A model generated the notes under the pieces. The model did not search any database. It saw nothing but the letters and a program-made list of their open reading frames with translations, and was not told the origin of the DNA. A stretch of DNA of 64,000 nucleotides. It comes from Argentina anserina. Lineage: Eukaryota > Streptophyta > Magnoliopsida > Rosales > Rosaceae. Every line of letters starts with the position of its first letter. The stretch's first letter is position 1. Both the position numbers and the translations under genes were made by a program. The DNA lies in NCBI RefSeq assembly GCF_933775445.1, contig NC_065874.1:6591001-6655000 (forward strand). The letters run 5' to 3'. Below, piece by piece: positions 1-10,896 of the stretch.

Positions 1-140
1 TCTCAAAGAGGCTCCTAGCTCAAGACATAATAATTAAACCTGTAACAGAATTAATATAAGGCTGAGTGTCGTCCACGCTTGCCCAGTAGGGGCCAGCTCG
101 CCCATGAGCGTTGAAAACCAAAATCGGGTAAGTATTTAAT
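1..140 (-). repeat. Minus-strand LTR relic of unit 1, left part
   Basis: This stretch matches 37106-37245 and 53835-53970, which lie inside longer LTR-like relics. In those units the relic ends at the left with a sequence whose reverse complement finishes in tgtgaca, a usual LTR 3' end. Here that end lies outside the window, and the relic is interrupted on the right by the copia element. Position 1 is where I start unit 1 of the triplicated segment; the start is set by the window edge, not by a mapped breakpoint. Confidence 0.55.
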
Positions 141-289
141 TACTATTCTACCCTTGTGTGTGTCTTAGCCTAATAGGTTTCATGTTAGGAGATAGATTAG
201 GACTCCGAATCCTACGGAATTGTGGTTTTTGTAATGCCTATATATAGGCCACCATATCTTTCAATAATACACAATTGTTTCATCCTGCA
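141..289 (+). repeat. 5' LTR of the copia element, start eroded
   Basis: It matches the 3' LTR at 7056-7170 from ctattctacc onward and ends in the same tcctgca. It lacks about 17 bases of the LTR start (TGTTCCGGGAG...) that are seen at 7056. It carries about 40 bp (around 181-224) that are absent from the 3' LTR, so the two LTRs differ by an indel as well as by substitutions, which speaks for an old insertion. Confidence 0.8.
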
Positions 290-1011
290 TTACGTTATCA
301 CGCAATTTGCCCTAAAACCCTAAACTTTTAGAGCCCTAGAACTTTTTTTCTCTCTTCTCCACCGCTGGTCGCCGTCGTCTCCGGCCTCCGGCATCTTCTC
401 GTCGGCGCTCCTCGTCGGTGCAGCCCCTGTCCACCTCTCCTGCACGCGACCCCCGCATCCAGCCCCTGCATGCAGGCATGCAGGCACGCAGCCCCGCAGG
501 GTCTCCTCTGCATTCGCTCCACAAAAACATCTTTTTGCCCCGCAAGTCCCCGCATCAAAGCATTCAAACTTACTCCTCCCGCATATTCACGCAAGAAACG
601 AAAACTTCACAAGCAAGGTCTTCGCTCAAGAGAAGCTACTCCCGTCTACTACAAACTTTCAAAGGTAAATTTTTCATAAAGGTTCCCGCTTTTGAACGTA
701 TAGATATATTATATCGGGCGCTATTAGCATTCTTCTTGTCTTTATTCCGGCCTTTCTTATAACGCCGATGAGACTATAGAGGGATGGGTTTCCCCTCTTG
801 GTCGATGTTTTCTGTGTGACGGTCCTGGGGGAGTCACGATTGTTTTGAAAGGGATGTTAATCGATTTTCGTGTGGTCGCCTGAGTGCACCGCTGTTTTAG
901 GTGCGATCTTGAGTATCGCCGTTTGCATTGATTTTTCTTTTGACCATATACGTCACCCCTTATAATTCCAATTATACTTGAATCTAATCGATTCCATATT
1001 TGTTTTTGTAC
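290..1011 (+). other. Copia 5' leader, no gene
   Basis: This is untranslated leader between the 5' LTR and gag. The stretch 410-530 is unusually rich in C and G, with runs of gca/tgca words around 465-490; the open frames over it have no recognisable domain and overlap on both strands. No clear tRNA-iMet primer site (tggtatcagagc type) follows the LTR; the ttatca word at about 294 could be part of a different primer site, but this is weak. Confidence 0.5.
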
Positions 1012-1929
1012 ATGTCATCGCCATCTCGACTGGAATTTGGCCTTCTTGATCTAGAAGGAAGGGAATACCACCTCTGGGTTTCCGACATGGAGCTCGCTTT
1101 CGAGAGCCGAGGGATCGAAGGTATGTTTGCCGACCCTCTTGCTGATTTCCCACCCATGGCTAAGACTCAGACTCTCATCTTTATGAGACGTCACATCCAT
1201 GCAGCTCTTAAGAGGCAATACATGAACGTAAAAGATCATAAAGAATTATGGGACAAACTACGGTTGCGGTACAACAACGTTAAAGATAAGCTTCTCCCCG
1301 AATTGACCTTTAGATGAGATACCATCCGTCTATTGGACTATAAGAGAGTGGATGACTTTAACCAGGATATGCTATGCCTACAATCCGATCTTGGCACCGT
1401 TGGTGTCATCGAGACCGACCTAGATCTTCTCAATAAGACATTGGACACGTTTCCAATCAATTATAAGGTTCAAGCTCATACGTACCACACTCATATAGAG
1501 GAAGGGAAGATCCGGTCTTTCGCCGACTTAATGGCGCTCTTGGCTAAGAAGGAGAGACATTCTGAGATCCTCCTCAACAACAACAATAGACATGTTGGCA
1601 CTAAAAAGATTTCTACGCCACAGTCTAACTACGGGAAAGCTCTTAAGCAAAAGAATCAATCAAGGAACGCTCTATACCAGCACCAAAACAACAACTCTCG
1701 TAGTGGGAGGCAACAAGGCCGGTCTCGGCCTAGGTCCAATACTTGGACTCGTGACGGTGGCGGCGACGTACCCTCCGGGGGAGGCCGTCCCCATCCCAAA
1801 CCTCAAGGAGGTTGTGCGCCTCCTCATGCCTCCATTTCCGGTAATGGCAAGTCTCCATGCTTCAAATGTGGCTCCTTCAAGCACTTTAATCGCTATTGTC
1901 ACGCTAGCAAAGAGATGATCAAGGCATAG
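1012..1929 (+). pseudogene. Copia gag remnant with CCHC zinc knuckle
   Basis: The frame starts at the ATG at 1012 and encodes a capsid-like protein: an N-terminal segment beginning MSSPSRLEFGLLDLEG, the typical plant copia gag core around RLRYNN, and a C-terminal zinc knuckle CFKCGSFKHFNRYC (C-X2-C-X4-H-X4-C) near 1857-1898. A TGA at 1315-1317 interrupts the frame, which then continues in phase from 1318 to the TAG at 1927. An Arg/Gln/Asn-rich basic stretch precedes the knuckle, as expected for nucleocapsid. In an active element gag would package the RNA into virus-like particles; here the internal stop makes it a relic. Confidence 0.85.
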
Positions 1930-2953
1930 TCCGCCTACAAGAAGTTTCTACAACCCGAATCGAATAATGTGGATGAGGACTCTGAGATCAAGACTCATTA
2001 CATCTCCATGAAGCCCGAGCCCCTTGCTTTTAAGGCTAGGCCTCCGGCCGCTACCATGGATACTTCCAACTTTGATTAGTCGTTTTAGCTTCTTTAGCTT
2101 TATGATTTCAAGTATTGTTATGGCCGACCGCCATTGTTATTTTCATTGAATTTGTAATAGTCTTTTGATTTTGGAATTAGAAGTTCATGTGTGATGTATT
2201 AAAGATTGGCCTTCAATAAAATTTCTCATTTTCTTGCTTACGAGATGATCTCTTTGAGAATTTTATTTACCTTACACTCAGCATGATAATCAACGTGTGC
2301 AACTCACGTGCTTTTAAATTAGACGCTTTTAGGTTATATGGGACCCCAATAGCACTACATTGTGAATTTGGAACTTAAAATTTGGAAAACGGACCTCGGA
2401 ACGTCAAAAACGATGTCATTTTGCCCTTGCCCTCGGAACGTTTTCCGGTGTTTTTCCGGCGTATTCGCCGCCTTCCGGCCATTTGTCGGCGTTTCTGGCA
2501 CTGCCCCGGTTCCTGCCGGTGTCCCCTGTTGGACCTGAAGTTCCGGCCTTCATACCTTTTCATCGTTTCTCGTCATTTTTCTGGCATATTTCCAGCAGTC
2601 TTTGTTGCCACGTTTTCCTAGTCCAAATTTCACCCGGTTTTGAGTTCTTTTGACATGGTTTCCGGTTAGTTTTCCGGTTTTCTCCAAGTCCATTATATGC
2701 ACTCACCGGCACTCTTTGTGTGTGTTTCCACACCATTTTTGGATGGTTTTCTACCACCTATAGTTTACCGTTTGGTATTTCACTACTTCAATACCATGAT
2801 TACCAACTCTTAAGTTGAAGAATGTAGTTCTATTGCCATGTGATACATTCGAAGAGATCGCACTTGGTTCTGATTCCCTTTCTTACAATATCCTACGGCG
2901 TAATGTATAGAATTGTTCCTGTGTCGCTGACTCTCCTAATTGTCATTTTGTAG
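1930..2953 (+). other. Copia gag-protease spacer, no intact frame
   Basis: No frame with family features crosses this kilobase. The first 150 bases look like gag tail in broken frames. The stretch 2385-2760 is distinct: it is rich in ttccgg/tttccgg words, much more than its surroundings, and could be an insertion or a degenerate low-complexity segment. The protease frame becomes readable at about 2954. Confidence 0.5.
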
Positions 2954-4500
2954 ATGTCTCGCGGCGAAATAGAATGTCTAGATGATTGCGGAACCATCCA
3001 CACTGTCCTACGGCACATGCAGTTATTCAAGGATCTAGTGTTTTCGACTTCCTCGATGACTACAATGATTAGCTCAAAGTCCATCATTCAAGGAAGCGGC
3101 ACCGCTTCTTTCATGTTGCCTAATAGTACGACTCTCAACGTCGTAGACTCTCTTTATGCGCCGAAGTATCCTTGCACCTTGCTAAGTTTTAAAGACATAC
3201 GTGCCAATGGTTTTCACCTCAATACTTATGTTGAGAATGGAGATGAATATCTTTGTGTTACCTCTGAGAAAGCAGGCAAGCGCCACATCTTAGAGAAGAT
3301 GAAGAGTCTCGGAAATGGTTTGTACCTTACTTCCATTCGAATTTTTGAATCATATGCGGTTGAACGCAACTTTTGTGATTTAGACTCTTATATGCTTTGG
3401 CATGCCCGTCTTGGGCACCCTAGACGTAATATGATGATTAGAATTCTTAAGAATTCACATGGTCATCCATTTTTCAAGTCACGGAAGCGATTGGATGGAC
3501 CTCACCCGTGCTCCACACAGTGAGGCCGTGCCTACCCGTGCACCGCACGGTGTGGCCAAGCCTGCACCTCTCGGCAGCTCCATGGCATTCATGCCGTCAG
3601 TGGAGGCATCCCCTCCTTCACAGGAGCTTGTGATGTCTCTCGTGCTTTCAAATGCCTCCATGGCAATTTCTGATGCCCATCGCTCGTTTTGCAAACCATG
3701 TTCTCTTGCTAAATTTCAAGGAAGTCCTTCTTTTGCTAAGGCTTCGACCGGGAACATTCCATTCTTACAACGTATCCAAGGTGACATTTGTGGACCAATT
3801 CAACCAGAATGTGAACATTTTTGATATTTTATGGTATTGGTTGATGCATCGACGCATTGGTCACACGTCGCTTTGCCATCCACAAGGAATGCTGCATTTG
3901 CTAAGTTATTAGCTGAGATCATCAAACTTCGGGCTCACCACCCCGACCATCCTTTCAAATCCATTCGTTGGATAATGCTGGAGAATTCACTTCCAAAGCT
4001 TTTGATGATTACTGCATGTCTATTGGGATCGAAGTTGAACATCATGTTCCACATGTTCATTCACAGAACGGTCTAGCAGAGGCTACCATCAAGCGTATTC
4101 AGCTTGTTCCTCTGACAATGGTTATAGGTACTAACATGTCGGTCTCTGCGTGGGGATATGTAGTGTTGCATGCAGCGACACTTATTCGTTTCCGACCCGC
4201 GGCTAGCCAAGCGTTTAATGCGTACCAGCTGGTAACTAGTTACGAACCCATTATTTCACACTTACGCATTTTTGGTTACACCGTCTATGTGCCTATTACA
4301 CCTCCACTGCGTACTAAGATGGGTCCTCATAGATGATTATGTATCTATGTTGGCTATAATTCCCCAACGATTGTCCGCTACTTAGAACCAACCACCGGAG
4401 ATCTCTTTATTGTAAGATTTGCAGATTGTCACTTTGATGAGACATGCTTCCCGTCGTTAGGGGGAGATGGGAATGTTATCATTCCAAATGAACATTAGGA
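2954..4500 (+). pseudogene. Copia protease and integrase remnant
   Basis: The protease active-site region reads DDCGTIHTVL near 2981-3010; copia proteases normally have D-S/T-G there, so the Ser/Thr is changed to Cys. The GAG-pre-integrase motif WHARLGHP follows near 3400. The integrase zinc finger is split: its His pair ends at NSHGHPF (about 3468) and its Cys pair FCKPC lies near 3690, with a foreign-looking stretch between. The core continues as VDASTHWSHVALPS (about 3841), then shifts frame to DNAGEFTSKAF (about 3971) and the C-terminal part to 4336. Stops at about 3822 and 4334 and at least two frameshifts kill the frame. Confidence 0.8.
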
Positions 4501-5121
4501 ATTGACGTGGTGTGTCCCCACTATGTATCATTATGATCCCCGCACTGCTCAAAGCGAGTTAGAAGTGCAACACATTATCGACCTCCAGAAAGTCGCGGAT
4601 TTGATGCCCGACGGCTCTGTAGATATTGCTAAAGTGACGAGATCGAACATACCCGCTGCAAATGTACCGGCACGGTTGGATGTCCCGAAATACGAGTGTG
4701 GAAGACAAGCTCCTGGACCTAGCAATGTTGGCACCGCCCCTGACAGTTGGACAGAGGCAGGCGGCGGCCCCACCGTACGCCGTGGTGTTGCCGGCGCCCC
4801 TTGTGGCGATGATGCCGAGATGGCCCGGCAAGGAGCAGCTTCGACCACGGCTCCTTAAAGGAAAATGAGGAGACCGAAAAACTCTAGGGATTCAAAACCT
4901 AGAAAGAAGCGAATGACTAAGGCATAGCGCGTCATCAATGATGAATCACCATTGTATGGAGTTGTCTCTGATTACAGCTATGTCCATGAATCAACTCAAG
5001 TGTTACCGTGGGACGCTATGGAATCTTGTTTGATGCCAGAGAACAACGAAATCTCAGTGAACTACACAAGTGAGCAGTCGGTCTGAAACCGAGCCACTAC
5101 ATGCATTGATGACGTTTTCGC
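4501..5121 (+). pseudogene. Copia integrase-RT linker remnant
   Basis: This is the variable linker between integrase and reverse transcriptase. The recognisable ends are a segment around 4640-4690 (a dVPa-type linker) and a basic RxRDSKPRKKR segment near 4870-4910. Between them (about 4690-4857) lies a GC-rich stretch coding for Gly/Ala/Pro-rich sequence that does not look like the linker. A stop (tag, 4925) follows shortly after. No catalytic function is expected here. Confidence 0.55.
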
Positions 5122-5784
5122 TTATTTCGTCGCACATGAGATCATATCTGAAGACGACGTTGAACCTCGCTCTATAGCTGAATGCGAACGCAGAGCAAAT
5201 TGGCCAAAGTGGAAGGAAGCAATCCAAGCAGAACTTGACTCATTAGCGAAGAGAGAAGTCTTCGGAAAGATGGAATTGACTCCAAGAGATGTCAAACCAG
5301 TTGGACATAAATGGGTCATTGTTCGTAAACGTAATGAGATGAACGAGATCGTGCGTTATAAGGCAAGACTCGTGGCGCAAGGATTCTCACAACGACATGG
5401 CATTGACTATGAAGAGACTTATTCTCCTATTATGGACATCATTACCTTCCGCTACCCTATTAGTCTAGTAGTATCCGAAAGACTAAACATGCAGCTTATG
5501 GATGTGGTCACAACTTATCTCTATGGGGATCTTGACGTATAAAAGCTCCAGAGGAACTACCTTTACCTCCCTCAAGTGCCTCCAGACCACAGAGTGCTCA
5601 TGCAGTCAGATTACATCATTCATTGTACGGGTTGAAGCAATCCGAAGAATGTGGTACAATCGGTTGCATCGATACTTGGTGAGAAGGGGTTATAAGAATG
5701 ATGAACTATGTTAATGACATGAATATAATTGGTACTCTTGATGAGATTGAAGATACCGTGTCTTATTTGAAGTCGGAATTTTAG
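5122..5784 (+). pseudogene. Copia reverse transcriptase remnant (RVT_2)
   Basis: The frame reading RRANWPKWKEAIQAELDS (about 5188) through GHKWVIVRKRNEMNEIVRYK (about 5302) and KARLVAQGFSQRHGIDYEET (about 5359) is typical of the copia reverse transcriptase N-terminal half. It breaks after 5540. Later, in another frame, NYVNDMNIIGT at about 5706-5740 is the catalytic motif, where the usual YVDD has become YVND; the loss of an Asp would abolish polymerase activity. Several residues between these blocks are lost or out of frame. Confidence 0.85.
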
Positions 5785-6870
5785 ATGAAGGACCTAGGGA
5801 GGACGAAATTATGCCTCATTCTTGAGCTTGTGAATAGGGCCGACGGCATCTTAGTGCATCAGTCGAATTACATGCAAAAGATGCTTCGACGTTTCAATAT
5901 GGATCTATGCAGTCCATTGTCTACTCCCATGGTCGTCCGAAGTCTAGATATCAAGAAGGATCCATTCTGTCCTAAAGAGGATGATGAAGAAGTTCTTGGT
6001 CCTGAAGTTCCATACCTTAGTGCAATTGGGGCACTATTGTATCTTGCTCAATGCACTAGACCAGACATATCTTTCGCAGTGAACTTATTAGCTAGATTTA
6101 GCTCCGCGCCTACGCTACGTCATTGGAATGGAATCAAGCATTTGTTTCGGTACTTGAAAGGCTCTCGTGACATGGGATTGTTCTACCCCTATTGCATAGG
6201 GAACAGCGCCACGGTATCTCCCCACACCACCTCCGTCGCCGACCCTGGCCTTGCCACCATACGCCGCAGCAACGCTGCCAGCCGCCATGACATGGAGACT
6301 GTGCACGGGGCCGAGAGCAACAACCGGTCCCGTGCAGCTCCTTCCCCCGATGCAAAGACTCCAAACAACTTGTTAGTTGGTTATACCGACGCAGGGTACC
6401 TCTCTGACCCTCACAAGGCTCGTTCCCAAACCGGTTATATGTTTACCATTGGGAATACGACGATATCTTGGAGATCCACGAAGCAAACTCTTGTTGCTAC
6501 TTCTTCGAATCACGCGGAGATCATCAATCTCCATGAAGCAGTTAAAGAATGTATTTGGCTACGATCACTCGTTCGTCATATTCGTGATTCTTGTGGATTA
6601 GTCTCTACAACTGATCAACCTACGTGCATTTATGAAGATAATGTTGCTTGCATAGAGCAGACAAAATTAAGTTTCATCAAGGGAGACAACACCAAGCATA
6701 TTTCGCCCAAGTTCTTCTACAACGTTGAACAACAGAAGTTCTTGAATGTTCAGATCAATCAAGTGAGTTCAGAATCCACTGTTTCGGATTTGTTCAGCAA
6801 GACTTTGCCTAAATCTACTTTTGTGAAACATGTGAAGAGCATTGGCATACGTTCTTTATCGGAACTTTAG
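5785..6870 (+). pseudogene. Copia RT thumb and RNase H remnant
   Basis: This 361-codon open stretch is the best kept part of the element. It contains CRPDISFAVN-like sequence (TRPDISFAVNLLARF, about 6057), YLKGSRDMGLFYP (about 6151), then the RNase H domain with GYTDAGYLSDPHKARSQTGY (about 6379), SWRSTKQTLVATSS (about 6466) and NHAEI with the catalytic Glu. An insert of about 55 residues separates the RT end from the RNase H start (about 6190-6360, GC-rich). The frame ends with a TAG at 6868. RNase H would remove the RNA strand during reverse transcription in a working element; this copy has no intact polyprotein in front of it. Confidence 0.9.
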
Positions 6871-7047
6871 AGTTTGGTAGACTTCAGGGGGAGTCTACAT
6901 CACATGTTAAGATCTTTAAGTTGTTGGTGCGTTGTGCTATTTTTCCCTTTGATCAAGCTTTTTGTTTTACCCAAGAGGTTTTTATTTTGCTTGACAAGGT
7001 TTTTACCGAGGCAACGTTGTGCGCCATGCAACCTAGGCATGCGACAC

Positions 7048-7055
7048 AAGGGGGG
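7048..7055 (+). promoter_or_regulatory. Copia polypurine tract
   Basis: The bases aagggggg lie immediately before the TG of the 3' LTR, where the primer for plus-strand synthesis is expected. Confidence 0.75.
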
Positions 7056-7170
7056 TGTTCCGGGAGAATTATTATTCTACCATTTAGTGTGTCTTAGCCT
7101 AATAGGTTTTTGTAATGCCTATATATAGGCCCCCATATCATTCAATAATACATAATTATTTTATCCTGCA
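7056..7170 (+). repeat. 3' LTR of the copia element
   Basis: It starts TGTTCCGGGAG after the polypurine tract and ends TCCTGCA, so it has the usual TG...CA ends. It is about 115 bp and lacks ~40 bp found in the 5' LTR. A TATA-like atatatagg sits in its centre at about 7120. Confidence 0.8.
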
Positions 7171-8845
7171 TTAAGAGGGTAATTTTGTAAAACATTGAGG
7201 GTAATTTTGAGTACTCAAAGTAAAACCATTTAATTAAAAACAATGAAATTTTGGGAAAATATCATGCTCAAATATTTTTGGAGCTCCAAAGGTAGGGTAA
7301 GACAAATTCAACTACAAGCAATGCTCGACCGATCCTAGTTACTAAATAGTCGAGACCAACTACACGTCTGTTGTAGCAACATAGTAGTGAGAATGTCCAT
7401 TTACTGGAATGCCCTCAATAATAATAATTAATCATGGATCCAATAATAATCAGGGCATTGCCCCTCTGGAGGTTCACAGTTATCGACACCGTAGGATTAT
7501 TTAGAATGTTAGGCTCCCGTCACTCTGAGGTCAACACACGCGAGCATTCACTACTTACTTTATCTCGAAATCGTGCCTAGTCTCGACTTTTCACAACATT
7601 TAATGTATCAATAAATTATCAACCGAGAACTAGACTATGCAATTCATAATTGGCTAAATACAACATAGGAGGGTTGGCTCTCCTACCTGGATGACATGCA
7701 GAATCCCAACCGTTATCCAAATCCATCATATAACTCCAAGTCTCTAAATAATCCTCATAACATCAAGTCTGAGTTCATGAGGTATTAAAAGAGTCAACAA
7801 CAAAATCGTATATTGAAAATAAGTTGATTCAATCATTTTTCCTTAGTTTGACCAGGAAAGTCAATTCTTGACTTTCCATTGACCAAGTCTTTCCTGGGTT
7901 GACCCGGAGTGGCATAAGTTGACCAACTAATTTCCGACCATTTCTCGAATGACTCGAGAATAGTGAAACTTTAATTATCGAACGATATTAAGCACCTGTT
8001 ATACATACTCTGAATCGTTTCGATGATTTTCTTATACTGCCGACATTTTACTAAGTTAAATGAGTTCTTGATTCTCGAACTGAGCAAGACTCGAAACTAC
8101 TATTACTGGTCGTAACTAAACGTTACATTAATCGTCGCCATTTTAAATAAATTGTTTACAGGGCATTTCGTTAGGTTGGTATGTTATTTAAGGAAGAACT
8201 GGCCCTAAATTTTCTTCGGTTAGAGTAAAACCGTTAAAATCATTTAGTAAATAGTAAAAAAGTAACTCAAGATAAAACTGTAAAACAATGAGATATTGCA
8301 GACGTAACAAGAAGATTAAATTCTACCTCTAAAATGCAGAGGTAAAGGCAATGACTCTCTTAGCCTCGATTTGGAGTTGATGCCTTGCTCATATTTGTTG
8401 CTACTGCCCAAATGCTTCACTAAGCTCGCCGAAGTTTGGGTTTATTGGCAAAAGCAAATCATAGAAAGTAGAACAAAGAGATCAAGTTCTAATCTCAATA
8501 AATCAAGAAGAAAGAAGGCGAGAAGTTTAAGAGAAAGACTGGCCGATGCTTTTGGAATGGCCAAAGGGAGGAGGCTCGAAGGTGGAGCACGGCGGCAATA
8601 AAGAACATGGAAAGAAAGCCTAAGTTAGTCCCTGAATTTGAGAAACTGAAGAAAGAAACTGAGTTGGGTATTGAAGGAATCGATTAAGCTTACCAAAGAG
8701 AGGATTAGGAGACCGATCGAAGTTGAAGGAATCGTCAGAATCATAGGAGATGGTGATCTGTTTTCTTTTTCCGATTTTGTTGGTGTGGTTTTGTAGAGAA
8801 GAAAGAGGAGAGTTTAATGGTGGGATTGCATGTGTTTTTCCTTGT

Positions 8846-8942
<97 letters not shown>

Positions 8943-9200
8943 ATGTTGCAGGCAGAGAAAAAAGAAAGAACTTGGGCCCAGGTCTTGGGCTCGGGTCAAC
9001 AAAAGAATTGGGGCTTTTTACAAAGCCTGTAAACTAAACCCAAAAACTGAAATTCTATTTTTAGAAAAACGTTCGAAAATAAAAATAAATTTTAGAAAAT
9101 CTTAAAAACAAAACCGAGCATCAGAAAAATATTTCGAAGACATTTCCAAGCTCGTGGCGACGTGTAGTTTAATAACGACGTATTAAACAACATACTTGAC
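7171..9200 (-). repeat. Minus-strand LTR relic of unit 1, right part
   Basis: This continues the relic interrupted by the copia element and matches 37245-39480 (unit 2) and in pieces 53970-54990 (unit 3). Unit 1 lacks about 200 bp found at 38365-38560. On the minus strand it reads like a long gypsy-type LTR; no partner LTR, primer site or coding region adjoins it, so it is probably a solo LTR. The right border is approximate. Open frames here (for example 8371-8601 and those made by the GA tract) are not conserved between copies. Confidence 0.5.
8846..8940. repeat. (GA)n microsatellite, unit 1
   Basis: There are about 95 bp of uninterrupted GA dinucleotide. The same locus has about 60 bp with one interruption at 39190-39249 and about 27 bp at 54723-54749, so it has changed length since the duplication. 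The Arg-Glu repeat frames it creates are not genes. Confidence 0.95.
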
Positions 9201-10867
9201 ATTTATGCTAAATGTCAATTAATTACTCATAATATATCGGTAATCGAGATTGTTGGATAATCAAACAGTCCCAAAAGAACATACATGGTTTCTTCATTAA
9301 TAAATCTATAGAAAGGGGACGATGTAAATAGAGTTTATTTATATATCCCTGAAATATATATCCCCAAAATATTAAAGTATCTTTTTAAAACGAAATAATC
9401 ATTAAGGATAAGTTAGTCATTTCACAGATAAGAATAACAAATATAAAAAATTAACATCACCTCTATTAATTAAAGAGATTTGGCGTATGGAACGACCAAC
9501 CCTCTATTTCCTACAATGACCCTCCCAAATAACAAATAGCCTATGGGTGATCAAATGGTAAAACAGTAACTATACAAATTAGGGGATATAATTTCAGTTT
9601 ATTTGGAACTAACTGGCCACGTAAACCCCCCCAAATAACGAGAAATTTTTCTGTGTTATCGTAACACCACGTGATAATACCAAGTGGTCTACCATTCTAA
9701 TCACAATTTGACATGCAAGATTTAATCAGAACAATTATATTTTAGCTATTTTGTTAAAGATTGTTTTAGGTTTCTTTTCTAAAACCCTAAACTCTAACCT
9801 TAAACCATAAATCTTAAACCTTATACCCTAAACCCTATACCCTAAACCCTAAACCCTAAATTATCAATACCCATTAGGTCGTTTCACAAATAATAAAAAT
9901 ATATTAGATTATAATTTAAGTGTAATAAATTCACATGTTGAAATATAATACATAAAGAGTACCACTAGGTATTGTCATATGGTACTACGGTAGGATATAA
10001 AAATTTCTCCAAAATAACCAAGCTTCCCTTTTCCCCATCCCCCAACTCCATGTCTCCAAGCACTCGCGCGTTCACTTCATTTGTATATAAATTGCAGACT
10101 TTATATCATGCCTTGATTAAATCCCTACTTTATATCACACTTCATTTTCCTCTTTGTTATGTTGCTTTAGTTTATATACCTTTTTTTTTTCAATAAATCT
10201 AATTAAATTTGCAAAGACGTTTGTTGTATTTACACTCCTCATGCTGCAGGTAGAGTGTTGCATTCCTTTTCACAATTGATTGAGGAGGTATATACCAAGC
10301 CTGATTGAGAAAAAAATACTTTTCCGTTAAGTTTATTTTTATATCGCTTCACAATTCTACATTTATTTATATCATCTCTTTTTCATTGTAGTGCTTTGCG
10401 ATAACATGTTTTTCTCATCCATCTTCTTTTTTAGATAATTGTTCTCTCCAACTATTATCTTCTGTATAATCTTTTAATTTTTTTTCTAAATCGTGAATAT
10501 TATTTTAACGAGATTGTAGTAGCAATAGTTATCTCTGAATGACAGTTAAATTGTGAAGTGACAGTTAAGTACCCACATGGAACTGCCACATGGAATGAGA
10601 TGTTTGCAAGAAATTAACCTCATTTGTGTCTAAGCTAGAAGGGCCTTAGCAAACTATATGAAAAAACTAAAAGAACTGCCCTCAAAATGAAAATTTTCAG
10701 TTTCCTATATGTAGAATTTTAGAAAATTTGTGGGAAATTTTCAGTCAAATGAATTATTATTTGAGTATTCATAATCGTGATTTACCAAGTTACGAGCCGC
10801 ATCATCTCTGACTTTGGCATCAACGCAACATAACAGAACTGCTTTCATAGTGATAGGTTTGATGTTG
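9201..10867. other. 3' flank of protease copy 1, no gene seen
   Basis: AT-rich DNA that matches 39480-41152 in unit 2 closely; most of it is deleted in unit 3. It holds an interstitial telomere-like stretch (9781-9860) and otherwise nothing I recognise. The last few hundred bases should include the 3' untranslated region of the minus-strand protease gene. Confidence 0.5.
9781..9860 (+). repeat. Degenerate interstitial telomere-like repeat
   Basis: Repeated CCCTAAA-type heptamers, perfect in part and degenerate in part (accctaaa, aaccttaaa, atcttaaa). CCCTAAA is the plant telomere unit. The same block is present at 40091-40170. Confidence 0.8.
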
Positions 10868-10896
10868 TCATACAATCGGATAATAAGCAAGCAAAG
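10868..10896 (-). pseudogene. Severed 3' end of protease copy 1
   Basis: On the minus strand this encodes the last residues of the protease (ending AYYPIV) and the TGA at 10868-10870, as in the intact copies at 41153 and 55292. It is separated from the rest of the gene by the LARD-like element. The last five bases (10892-10896, caaag) are the left target duplication. Confidence 0.9.

Larger units (their letters stand above)
141..7170 (+). mobile_element. Decayed Ty1/copia retrotransposon
   Basis: The element has short LTRs (141-289 and 7056-7170), a gag remnant, then protease, integrase, reverse transcriptase and RNase H remnants in the copia order (integrase before RT), and a polypurine tract just before the 3' LTR. 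It sits inside the minus-strand LTR relic; the matching sites at about 37240 and 53965 lack it, so it entered unit 1 alone or was lost from the others. The frame is broken many times by stops and frameshifts, so it cannot move by itself. The target duplication is not clean: ttaat on the left against ttaag on the right, and the first bases of the 5' LTR are missing. The short LTRs would fit the Ale/Retrofit lineage, but I cannot confirm this. Confidence 0.9.

Noticed and set aside
418..762. 114-codon open frame in the copia leader
   Set aside because: Lies before gag, overlaps minus-strand frames, and has no similarity I recognise; probably GC-rich leader.
8750..9105. Open frames rich in Arg-Glu across the GA tract (also at 39114-39414 and 47171-47509)
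   Set aside because: They exist only because GA repeats are open in all frames; the flanking frames differ between copies and show no domain.
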